From: Bacteroides sedimenti
GTDB taxonomy: Bacteria > Bacteroidota > Bacteroidia > Bacteroidales > Bacteroidaceae
Direction of reading: 5' to 3'
Length of the DNA stretch: 64,000 nucleotides
Assembly (NCBI RefSeq): GCF_040365225.1
Contig: NZ_AP028055.1
Span: 1,798,001-1,862,000 of the forward strand
Shown here: positions 35,915 through 43,305 of the stretch, piece by piece
How the letters are laid out: each line of letters begins with the position of its first letter
How positions within the stretch are numbered: position 1 is the stretch's first letter
Made by a program: the position numbers and the translations under genes
Notes under the pieces: generated by a model
Seen by the model: the letters and a program-made list of their open reading frames with translations, nothing else
The model's database searches: none
Told to the model about the DNA's origin: nothing

Positions 35915-36329
35915 ACTTTTTTATCTGTTTATTAATTTTAGTAACTGCGCGGTTTGAACGCTGAAATTTGACTTTACGCAATATGCTGCGCATTCCTTTG
36001 TCGGCTTTAAAGCAAACACGTTGCGCTTTCATCTTTGACGGGGTGCACTCGTCGGGGGTATCAAACCCCTCACTGCTGGCCGAGATGGAAAACAGTCCGA
36101 TATCCTCCAGGTAGACCGTATTCCCTTTCAAGAGATAGTTCCTCATCACATCTCCCAGCGCAACGACCGCTGCGTGCACATCGGCGGCATTAAGGGAACA
36201 CCGGCTACAGATGTCTCTTGCCAATTCCTTAACCCCTACCTGCCCCGAAGTGACCGGCACACCATAATAGCGCACTTTTTCTTCATCGCCACTCTTATCC
36301 ATTTTTGTTCGTACAACGTAATCTGTCAT
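35892..36329 (-). CDS. HU-like DNA-binding protein (HU-HIG / TIGR01201 type)
   Basis: 145 residues from the ATG at 36329 (MTDYVVRTKMDKSG); the frame remains open upstream, but that part covers the iterons and is unlikely to be translated. The pattern VTSGQVGVKELARDICSRC, LNAADVHAAVVALGDVMRNYLLKG and VYLEDIGLFSISASSEG is the HU fold with the helical base and beta arm; the tail is basic (RSILRKVKFQRSNRAVTKINKQIKK). These longer HU relatives are found in Bacteroidetes next to VirE-type genes. It may bind and bend the iterons upstream. It leads the two-gene transcript. Confidence 0.85.
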   Translation of the reverse strand: MTDYVVRTKMDKSGDEEKVRYYGVPVTSGQVGVKELARDICSRCSLNAADVHAAVVALGDVMRNYLLKGNTVYLEDIGLFSISASSEGFDTPDECTPSKMKAQRVCFKADKGMRSILRKVKFQRSNRAVTKINKQIKKYEDNTIP

Positions 36330-36374
36330 AACTTTTATTTTAATAAATTTATAATGAATGAATTCTCTCTTTAC

Positions 36375-36447
36375 CCGGGTGTAGCCGCCCTCTACACCCG
36401 GATGTACCACAGCCTTCCATCCGGGTGTACGAGCGGTGTACACCCGG
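36375..36447. promoter_or_regulatory. Four alternating copies of CCGGGTGTA upstream of the HU-like gene
   Basis: CCGGGTGTAG (36375-36384), CTACACCCGG (36392-36401), CCGGGTGTAC (36421-36430), GTACACCCGG (36438-36447): the same 9-10 base word in alternating orientation, making two nested palindromes. It is unlike the AGTCACGCA words nearby. Placed 46-118 bases before the HU start, it is a likely operator or an origin-like cluster. Confidence 0.65.
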
Positions 36448-36580
36448 GTGAAGCGCTAAAGATACAGTAACAAATATACAAATTTTAAACCATTAAAACA
36501 AATTTAAAACGCCTATGAAAAGGAGTTATAAAGCATCTTTTATGTAAATTTAAATGACTACCAATAAGCCAGGCAGGGGT

Positions 36581-36692
36581 GCGTGACTTTTTTAAAGTCA
36601 CGCGCTTTTTTAGCGGAAGTCACGCACCTATACACCACTGATTTACAAACAATTACAGCAGCTCCGCGTGACTTGCGTGACTTGCGCGACTT
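36581..36692. repeat. Right iteron block of the VirE/HU unit
   Basis: A perfect hairpin GCGTGACTTT-TTT-AAAGTCACGC (36581-36603), GTCACGCACC (36619-36628), then tandem GCGTGACTT, GCGTGACTT, GCGCGACTT (36666-36692). These mirror the left block in order and orientation. Confidence 0.75.
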
Positions 36693-36777
36693 TTAAAAAA
36701 CAATTATATGGAGAAATGGGAGAAAGAGATGGAGATGCTAAAGGTGGGGTATTTGCAAGGAACCGGCAAACAAAAAA

Positions 36778-36832
36778 GCTGCCACATCCTGAAATTCACC
36801 CATTTGAAGGCATTTTTCCGGTTGTGGCAGCT
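36778..36832 (-). terminator. Hairpin downstream of the Crp-family gene
   Basis: AGCTGCCACA (36778-36787) pairs perfectly with TGTGGCAGCT (36823-36832) across a 35-base loop. On the minus strand it is followed by TTTTTTG. It is 27 bases after the stop codon. The loop is long for a terminator, so an attenuator is possible. Confidence 0.5.
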
Positions 36833-36858
36833 GTTATTTACCAGTTTTATGAGTTTGC

Positions 36859-37569
36859 TTAAATTTCTTTCGGTCTGGTTAGCGATTCAACGAACTGATC
36901 TCTCCATACTTTCAATTGATATAAATCGGGAACTTCAATCTCAGTTCTTCTAAGAATAATTAAACCATCCTTTTCCAGGTTATTCAGTAATTTAGAGACA
37001 GAAAGACGGGTTTCGCCAATCATCAATGCTAAATCTTCCATTTTAATTTTCAGCAGTTTCTTACCAGAAGGTCTTTCGCAACGATTTACCAGAAAATCTA
37101 CCAGCTTTGTTTCAAGGCATTCACTTGAACTGCTCCATAGCTTTTCCTGAAGCTGCTGAACACGATTGGAAATAATATTCCGGAAGTTCATGCGGAATAT
37201 CTCGTATTTATCAAGTTCGGAAAGAATAAATAATTTATCAACGGTAATCAAATCTACGTCCGACTCAGCAATATAATTGAATGCATAATTAGTATTGATT
37301 CCGAAAAGAGAGTGGAGTTCTATCAAACCCGGAACATCAGAGAATTCTTTCAGGACAAAATTTCCGCTCAAGTCATCCGACTCGATCATCAATTCGCCTT
37401 TAAGCAAAAAAACAAGCTGATTACAAAGATCGCCTTTCTTAAAAATCACACTACCGGCTTTGAATTTCTGGAAATGCAACTTCACCTTGCCGACGATTTT
37501 AGTAATTTCGTCTTCGCCCAATCCTTGAAAAAGAGGCATCTGCAATAGGGTCTCGTACATTGTATCCAT
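36859..37569 (-). CDS. Crp/Fnr family transcriptional regulator
   Basis: 236 residues. The N-terminal cyclic-nucleotide-type sensor (about 8-115, with IFKKGDLCNQLVFLLKGELMI) is followed by a long helix and a Crp winged helix-turn-helix (LKIKMEDLALMIGETRLSVSKLLNNLEKDGLIIL, about 170-205). No cysteine cluster for iron-sulfur is present, so an Fnr-type oxygen sensor is unlikely. The signal is unknown. It is divergent from marC, and both carry their own promoter boxes. Confidence 0.88.
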   Translation of the reverse strand: MDTMYETLLQMPLFQGLGEDEITKIVGKVKLHFQKFKAGSVIFKKGDLCNQLVFLLKGELMIESDDLSGNFVLKEFSDVPGLIELHSLFGINTNYAFNYIAESDVDLITVDKLFILSELDKYEIFRMNFRNIISNRVQQLQEKLWSSSSECLETKLVDFLVNRCERPSGKKLLKIKMEDLALMIGETRLSVSKLLNNLEKDGLIILRRTEIEVPDLYQLKVWRDQFVESLTRPKEI

Positions 37570-37619
37570 AACATCACTTTTTGGAAAGAACAGTTTAATA
37601 GTTTAAGTTAAATCTGTTA

Positions 37620-37627
37620 CAAAAGTA
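37620..37627 (-). promoter_or_regulatory. Probable -7 box of the Crp-family gene
   Basis: TACTTTTG on the minus strand, about 50 bases before the start codon. No -33 TTG is seen at 19-21 bases. Confidence 0.4.
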
Positions 37628-37715
37628 TCGATAATATCTGATTTGTATCCATTTACCCCTTTTGCTTTTGTGTTTTTTATTGTTTCTTAAACATGATTTT
37701 TTCTAGATCATAATT

Positions 37716-37747
37716 TTTGTAAAATGCATAAAAATTTAGTATATTTG
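37716..37747 (+). promoter_or_regulatory. Promoter of marC
   Basis: TTTG (37716-37719), 20 bases, TATATTTG (37740-37747): full match to the Bacteroides promoter, about 20 bases before the start codon. Confidence 0.7.
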
Positions 37748-37768
37748 CATCGATAAATAATAAAAAAT

Positions 37769-38374
37769 ATGTTAGAAGCATTCGACTTTCAGGAGATGAT
37801 TAGCGCATTTATTGTGCTTTTCGCTGTAATTGACATAATTGGATCGATTCCCATCATCATAAATCTTAGACAAAAAGGAAGAGATGCAAATGCCACAAAG
37901 GCAACCCTTTATTCTGCAATCTTATTAATTGGTTTCTTTTACGCTGGAGATTTGATGTTGCGTCTATTCAGGGTAGATATAGAATCGTTTGCAGTAGCAG
38001 GTGCAGTGATTATATTCTTAATGGCACTGGAAATGATTCTGGATATCGAGATATTTAAGAATACCGGGCCCATAAAAGAGGCCACTTTGGTCCCGCTTGT
38101 CTTCCCCCTGCTGGCAGGTGCAGGCTCATTCACCACTCTGCTGTCGCTCCGGGCCGAATATAGCAGCGTAAACATCATGACAGCCCTGATACTAAACATG
38201 ATCTGGGTATATGTGGTTTTAAAGATGACAGTGAAGATAGAAAACTTTTTGGGGAAAGGCGGTATCTATGTAATACGGAAGTTTTTCGGGATTATTCTAC
38301 TGGCCATATCCGTAAAGCTATTTATGGCAAACATCACCACTTTGATAACTAATTTTCAACAAGGGAATTTATAA
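37769..38374 (+). CDS. MarC family integral membrane protein
   Basis: 201 residues with about six membrane helices. The family segments are visible: FAVIDIIGSIPIIINLRQKGR (about 19-39), FAVAGAVIIFLMALEMIL and ATLVPLVFPLLAGAGSFTTLLSL. MarC (UPF0056) proteins are inner-membrane proteins once thought to affect antibiotic resistance; their transport role is unproven. It is monocistronic, with its own promoter and terminator. Confidence 0.88.
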   Translation: MLEAFDFQEMISAFIVLFAVIDIIGSIPIIINLRQKGRDANATKATLYSAILLIGFFYAGDLMLRLFRVDIESFAVAGAVIIFLMALEMILDIEIFKNTGPIKEATLVPLVFPLLAGAGSFTTLLSLRAEYSSVNIMTALILNMIWVYVVLKMTVKIENFLGKGGIYVIRKFFGIILLAISVKLFMANITTLITNFQQGNL

Positions 38375-38399
38375 TGAGAGGTTGAAAAGGTCATTTTAT

Positions 38400-38445
38400 A
38401 AGAGAAACGCTTCTGCAGTTATTGCAGAAGCGTTTCTCTTTTATT
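38400..38445 (+). terminator. Terminator of marC
   Basis: A perfect 18-base-pair stem, AAGAGAAACGCTTCTGCA and its complement, loop of 5, followed by TTATT. Confidence 0.9.
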
Positions 38446-38538
38446 ATACATTTAAAGAAAAAAACTGGATATCAAGCCAATATAACCAAATTTAAAAAAA
38501 TAATTGACCGTACAACGGGAAAATAACTCAGGATTTAC

Positions 38539-38546
38539 TATATTTG
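38539..38546 (+). promoter_or_regulatory. Probable -7 box of the glycogen operon
   Basis: TATATTTG fits TAnnTTTG, about 65 bases before the debranching enzyme start. No -33 element at normal spacing. Confidence 0.4.
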
Positions 38547-38610
38547 GAAACAACAGGTCTTAATTTGTACCTTAAACTTAATATTAAACCTTATAAAGCC
38601 CAATATAACT

Positions 38611-40554
38611 ATGAGTTATCTGCGTTTTGATAAAACTCTCATGATCAATCTTGAGGAATCTTTGCCAAGAGAAATTCTTCGGGCCAACAGATCGGGAGCC
38701 TATCATTGTACAACAATCGTTGATTGCAATACGAGAAAATATCATGGATTGCTTGTGATTCCCGTTCCGGAACTTGGCGATGAAAACCATGTATTGCTCT
38801 CATCGTTGGATGAAACCGTTATTCAGCATGGTGCAGAATTTAATCTTGGCCTGCATAAATACCAGGGAGACAATTATTGCCCGAGAGGACATAAATACAT
38901 CCGCGAATTTGATTGCGAAAATGTGCCTATCACAACTTACCGTGTAGGCGGAGTGGTACTTACCAAAGAGAAAATATTTGTTCATTTTGAGAACAGAATA
39001 CTGATTAAATACACTCTGGTAGATGCACACTCGGCAACTACCCTTCGCTTCAGGCCCCTACTGGCATTCAGAAGTGTAAGAAACTACACCCATGAGAATC
39101 CATATGCCAGCCAGGAATATCAGGAAGTTGAGAACGGAATAAAAACCTGTATGTACCCCGGATATCCGGAACTGTTTATGCAACTGAATAAAAAAGCGGA
39201 TTTTCATTTCGAACCCTGCTGGTATAAGGGTATTGAATATACCAAAGAACAGGAACGAGGATATGATTTCAACGAAGATCTTTATGTGCCCGGATATTTT
39301 GAGGTAAACATAAAAAAAGGAGAAAGTATTGTCTTTTCTGCCGGAACCACCGAATTTGAAACAGCAAATCTGAAAGATACATTCGAGCAAGAGGCTTACG
39401 ATAGAACACCACGAGACAGTTTTTTCCACTGTCTTAAAAATTCTGCGCACCAATTTCACAACAAGCAGGGAGACAGGCACTATATATTGGCAGGTTATCC
39501 CTGGTTTAAATGCAGAGCACGTGATATGTTCGTTTCTCTGCCGGGACTGACACTGGCCATTGACGAGATAGACGAATTTGAATCGGCTATGGAGACTGCA
39601 CAGGAAGCCATTCTGGACTATATAAATGACCGACCTCTGGGATGCAAAATATATGAAATTGACGACCCGGACGTATTACTCTGGGCAATCTGGGCATTAC
39701 AGCAATATGCCAATGCTACTTCGCCCGAGCAATGTAAAGAGAAATATGGCTCTCTGCTTAAGGATATCATCGAATTTATACGTAAAGGGAAGCATGACAA
39801 TCTGTTTTTACACGAAAACGGATTACTCTATGCCAATGGAACCGAGAAAGCAATAACCTGGATGAATGCTACCGCCAACGGATATCCAGTAACACCCAGA
39901 AGCGGTTATATAGTGGAGGTGAATTCATTATGGTATAATGCACTTCGGTTTGTAGCCGAACTGTTTAAAGATGAAACAAAGGATCACTCCTTTTTTACAG
40001 ACTCACTGGAGGAGCTGGCAGAAAAAGCGGCAAAATCATTCATTGAGATATTCATGAACGAACATGGCTACCTCATGGATTATGTAAACGAACAAACAGC
40101 CGACCTGAGTGTCAGACCAAACATGATATTCACATTGGCTTTTGAATATTCGCCACTCGACAAAAGTCAAAAGAAACGTATACTCGATTTTGCAACAAGA
40201 GAACTGCTTACTCCTAAAGGCTTGCGCTCGTTAAGTCCTAAGAGTTTTGGATATAACCCCAATTATGTAGGGCCGCAAATACAACGTGACTATGCTTATC
40301 ATCAGGGAACCGCTTGGCCCTGGCTTATGGGATTTTATCTAGAAGCATACCTTCGAATTTACGGTTCAAGCGGAGTCTCTTTTGTTGAAAGACAACTTAT
40401 TGGTTTCGAGGAAGAGATGACTCAGCACTGCATCGGATCATTACCGGAACTTTTTGATGGCAATCCGCCATTCAAAGGAAGAGGGGCTGTATCTTTCGCA
40501 ATGAACGTTGCATTGATATTACATATTTTAAAGTTACTTGCCAGGTACTATTAA
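38611..40554 (+). CDS. Glycogen debranching enzyme (amylo-1,6-glucosidase type)
   Basis: 647 residues. The N-terminal domain (about 15-235) includes NRSGAYHCTTIVDCNTRKYHGLLV. The C-terminal (alpha/alpha)6 domain carries AGYPWFKCRARDMFVSLPGL (about 291-311), ENGLLYANGTEKAITWMNA, RSGYIVEVNSLWYNALRF, VRPNMIFTLA and YAYHQGTAWPWLMGFYLEA, which match the GDE C-terminal family (GH133). It hydrolyses alpha-1,6 branch stubs of glycogen in the cytoplasm. It heads a three-gene unit with a GT4 glycosyltransferase and a GH57 protein. Confidence 0.9.
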   Translation: MSYLRFDKTLMINLEESLPREILRANRSGAYHCTTIVDCNTRKYHGLLVIPVPELGDENHVLLSSLDETVIQHGAEFNLGLHKYQGDNYCPRGHKYIREFDCENVPITTYRVGGVVLTKEKIFVHFENRILIKYTLVDAHSATTLRFRPLLAFRSVRNYTHENPYASQEYQEVENGIKTCMYPGYPELFMQLNKKADFHFEPCWYKGIEYTKEQERGYDFNEDLYVPGYFEVNIKKGESIVFSAGTTEFETANLKDTFEQEAYDRTPRDSFFHCLKNSAHQFHNKQGDRHYILAGYPWFKCRARDMFVSLPGLTLAIDEIDEFESAMETAQEAILDYINDRPLGCKIYEIDDPDVLLWAIWALQQYANATSPEQCKEKYGSLLKDIIEFIRKGKHDNLFLHENGLLYANGTEKAITWMNATANGYPVTPRSGYIVEVNSLWYNALRFVAELFKDETKDHSFFTDSLEELAEKAAKSFIEIFMNEHGYLMDYVNEQTADLSVRPNMIFTLAFEYSPLDKSQKKRILDFATRELLTPKGLRSLSPKSFGYNPNYVGPQIQRDYAYHQGTAWPWLMGFYLEAYLRIYGSSGVSFVERQLIGFEEEMTQHCIGSLPELFDGNPPFKGRGAVSFAMNVALILHILKLLARYY

Positions 40555-40569
40555 GAGGAGGAAAAGAAG

Positions 40570-41841
40570 ATGAAAGTGTTAATGTTTGGATGGGAATTCC
40601 CCCCTCATATATTAGGCGGCTTAGGAACTGCCAGTTATGGATTGACCAAAGGAATGTCTTTGCAGCCGGATATGGAAATTACATTCTGTATTCCAAAACC
40701 CTGGGGAGATGAGGATCAAAGCTTTTTGAAGATTATTGGTATGAACAGCACCCCGGTTGTGTGGAAAGATGTAAGCTGGGATTTTGTGAATAACAAGATA
40801 GGAAATTATATGAATCCGCAGGACTACTACGATCTGCGCGACCATATCTATGCGGATTTTAAATACTTGCACACCAACGAACTTGGATGTATAGAATTCT
40901 CGGGGCGCTATCCGGATAACCTGCAGGAAGAAATTAATAATTACTCTATCGTGGCAGGCGTTGTTGCCAGGCAGCAGCAGTATGATATTATTCATTCGCA
41001 CGACTGGCTCACTTACCCTGCGGGCATACATGCCAAACAGGTTTCGGGAAAACCTTTGGTAATTCATGTTCATGCAACTGATTTTGATCGGAGCCGGGGA
41101 AATGTAAACCCCACGGTTTATTCAATCGAAAAGAATGGAATGGATTATGCCGACCATATTATGTGCGTAAGCGAGCTAACCCGTCAAACGGTTATCAACA
41201 AATACCATCAGGACCCTCGTAAGGTTTCTACTGTGCATAATGCCGTATCACCCTTGTCGCAGGAAATTATGGATATTGTTCCGAAGAAGAGTGCAAAAGA
41301 GAAAATTGTTACATTCCTCGGAAGGATCACTATGCAGAAAGGGCCTGAATACTTTGTTGAAGCCGCAGCAATGGTGCTTCACAGAACTAAAAATATACGT
41401 TTTGTGATGGCTGGCAACGGAGATATGCTGAATCAGATGATCAGACTGGTAGCCGAAAGAGGCATTGCAGACAGATTCCATTTCCCCGGATTCATGAAAG
41501 GGAAAGAGGTGTACGAAGTGCTCAAGGCAAGCGATGTGTATATTATGCCATCCGTATCGGAACCTTTCGGAATATCACCACTTGAGGCTATGCAGGTAAG
41601 TGTACCTACAATTATATCCAAACAGTCGGGATGCGCGGAAATATTGAACAATTGCATCAAAATGGACTATTGGGATATTCACGCAATGGCAGATGCCATT
41701 TATTCAATCTGTACCTATCCTGCAATGTACGAGCATTTAAAAATAGAGGGAAAAAAGGAGGTTGATGAAATAAAATGGGAGAATGTAGGATACAAAGTAC
41801 GTTCTACTTACGATAGCATTTTACAAAAAAACAGATACTAA
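40570..41841 (+). CDS. GT4-type glycosyltransferase (glycogen synthase-like)
   Basis: 423 residues with a two-Rossmann GT-B fold. MFGWEFPPHILGGLGTASYGL near the start is the donor/acceptor glycine loop, DIIHSHDWLTYPAGI the mid motif, and VSEPFGISPLEAM (about residues 330-342) the E-x7-E nucleotide-sugar motif. Placed between a debranching enzyme and a GH57 protein, it probably builds alpha-glucan from a nucleotide sugar. The gap to each neighbour is 15 bases, and a good ribosome site (AGGAGGAAAAGAAG) precedes it. Confidence 0.85.
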   Translation: MKVLMFGWEFPPHILGGLGTASYGLTKGMSLQPDMEITFCIPKPWGDEDQSFLKIIGMNSTPVVWKDVSWDFVNNKIGNYMNPQDYYDLRDHIYADFKYLHTNELGCIEFSGRYPDNLQEEINNYSIVAGVVARQQQYDIIHSHDWLTYPAGIHAKQVSGKPLVIHVHATDFDRSRGNVNPTVYSIEKNGMDYADHIMCVSELTRQTVINKYHQDPRKVSTVHNAVSPLSQEIMDIVPKKSAKEKIVTFLGRITMQKGPEYFVEAAAMVLHRTKNIRFVMAGNGDMLNQMIRLVAERGIADRFHFPGFMKGKEVYEVLKASDVYIMPSVSEPFGISPLEAMQVSVPTIISKQSGCAEILNNCIKMDYWDIHAMADAIYSICTYPAMYEHLKIEGKKEVDEIKWENVGYKVRSTYDSILQKNRY

Positions 41842-41856
41842 CAAATTGAGATAATT

Positions 41857-43227
41857 ATGAAAACAATATGCTTTTACTTTGAAATACACCAGATTTTTCA
41901 TCTGAAGCGATATCGTTTCTTTGATATAGGAACCGAACATTATTATTACGATGAGTATTTAAATGAAACAAAAATAAGCGACGTAGTAGAACGCTCGTAT
42001 AAACCTGCTATCAAAACGCTTATCGAAATGGTAAAAAACACCAACGGGGCTTTTAAAGTGGCTCTTGGCATTTCGGGGGTTGCACTTGAACAATTGGAGA
42101 TGCGCGCTCCATGCGTGATAGATTTGCTAAAAGAACTCGCAAATACGGGAGGTTGCGAATTTGTTTCAGAAACATATACTAACGGGTTGTCTTCATTGAT
42201 TGACGAAGTATGTTTCAGAAATGAGGTAACACGGCAATCTCAGAAAATAAAACAACTGTTTGGCGTTCAGCCAAGTGTTTTCAGAAATACCGGCATGGTT
42301 TATTCTGACGAGATAGGAAGTATTATTGCCGATATGGGATTTAAAGGGATATTAACAGAAGGGGCAAAACATATTTTAGGATGGAAAAGTCCGCATTATG
42401 TGTACCACAGCGAACAAAACCCCGAACTGAAAATATTATTCAGGGATTTTAAACTTTCAGATGACATTAGTTTGCGTTTCTCAAATCACGAATGGAATGA
42501 GTATCCCTTGTATGCCGATAAATACATAGGATGGATTGATTCAATGCCGAAAGAAGAAAAAGTGATTAATATTTATATGCCACTGGATGCTCTGGGGGTT
42601 TATCAGCCTCTTTCTTCGAATATTCTGGAATTCTTTAAGGCAATACCTGCATGTGCTGCGGAAAAAGGAATAACGTTCTCTTCACCGTCTGAAATAATCG
42701 CTAAATCGAAATCCATATCTCCTATAGAGGTTTTATACCCAATATCTTGTATTGACGAGGAAAGAGATATCAGTGCTTGGCTGGGTAATGTGCTGCAACG
42801 GGAAGCATTTAATAAATTATTCAGTGTTTCAGAGAAGGTCAGGTTATGCAACGACAAAAGAGTTAAACAAGACTGGGATTATCTGCAAGCATGCGATAAT
42901 TTCAGATACATGTCTACCAAACATACAGGTTTAAAAATAGACAGAGGTATTTACGACTCGCCTTATGATGCTTTCTCTAATTACATGAATATTCTGGCAG
43001 ATTTCATTAACAGAGTAAATGCCCTGTTCCCTGAGGATGTTGAAAATGAAGAGCTGAACTCGCTTCTGACCACCATAAAGAACCAAGGGAAAGAGATTGA
43101 GGCACTACACAAGAAGATTGATATACTGGAAACTAAAGCCGCAAATGGTGAACTAAAAAAGAAAAAGGAGAAAGCTGAGAAGTCTGCTACAACGAAATCG
43201 AAAGCTGCTAAAGCTGCAGAGAAATAG
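41857..43227 (+). CDS. GH57 alpha-amylase family protein, catalytic motif altered
   Basis: 456 residues clearly of the GH57 family (FDIGTEHYYYDEYLNETKI, VFRNTGMVYSDEIG, LTEGAKHILGWKSPHYVY, SNHEWNEYPL). The nucleophile glutamate of LTEGAKH (E168) is kept. But the place where Bacteroides homologues read MDYETFGEHQ has MPLDALGVYQ (residues 241-250), losing the aspartate that acts as acid/base; and HQP near the start is HQI. The last ~45 residues are a lysine/alanine-rich coiled tail. It may be a non-catalytic partner or a divergent enzyme. Third gene of the glycogen unit. Confidence 0.82.
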   Translation: MKTICFYFEIHQIFHLKRYRFFDIGTEHYYYDEYLNETKISDVVERSYKPAIKTLIEMVKNTNGAFKVALGISGVALEQLEMRAPCVIDLLKELANTGGCEFVSETYTNGLSSLIDEVCFRNEVTRQSQKIKQLFGVQPSVFRNTGMVYSDEIGSIIADMGFKGILTEGAKHILGWKSPHYVYHSEQNPELKILFRDFKLSDDISLRFSNHEWNEYPLYADKYIGWIDSMPKEEKVINIYMPLDALGVYQPLSSNILEFFKAIPACAAEKGITFSSPSEIIAKSKSISPIEVLYPISCIDEERDISAWLGNVLQREAFNKLFSVSEKVRLCNDKRVKQDWDYLQACDNFRYMSTKHTGLKIDRGIYDSPYDAFSNYMNILADFINRVNALFPEDVENEELNSLLTTIKNQGKEIEALHKKIDILETKAANGELKKKKEKAEKSATTKSKAAKAAEK

Positions 43228-43250
43228 ACTTCCGGAAAATAAGAGTACAA

Positions 43251-43282
43251 AAAAAAGCAGTTCAATATGAACTGCTTTTTTT
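43251..43282. terminator. Bidirectional terminator after the glycogen operon
   Basis: AAAAAAGCAGTTCA pairs with TGAACTGCTTTTTT with a three-base loop; T tracts are available on both strands, serving the convergent DUF4270 gene too. Confidence 0.85.
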
Positions 43283-43305
43283 GTATCGTGTAACTGATTA
43301 TTCTT

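Larger units (their letters stand above)
33661..36723. mobile_element. VirE/HU two-gene unit enclosed by inverted repeats
   Basis: The ends are inverted copies: TCTCCCCCATCTCCCCATA at the left matches the reverse complement of the right end in 14 of 19 positions. Just inside lie tandem 9-mers, AAGTCACGC at 33703-33711 and AAATCACGC at 33712-33720 on the left, and three copies of GCGTGACTT or GCGCGACTT at 36666-36692 on the right. Further in, AAAGTCACGCAC (33776-33787, 33797-33808) faces GCGTGACTTT-TTT-AAAGTCACGC (36581-36603) and GTCACGCACC (36619-36628). Between the ends are only a primase/helicase and an HU-like gene. No transposase, integrase or target duplication is seen, so mobility is inferred. 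Confidence 0.5.

Noticed and set aside
36330..36443. N-terminal extension of the HU-like protein
   Set aside because: The open frame runs through the CCGGGTGTA cluster; the ATG at 36329 gives the normal start.
36668..36953. Plus-strand frames within the right iterons
   Set aside because: They lie over the iterons and the terminator of the Crp gene; composition is explained by the repeats.
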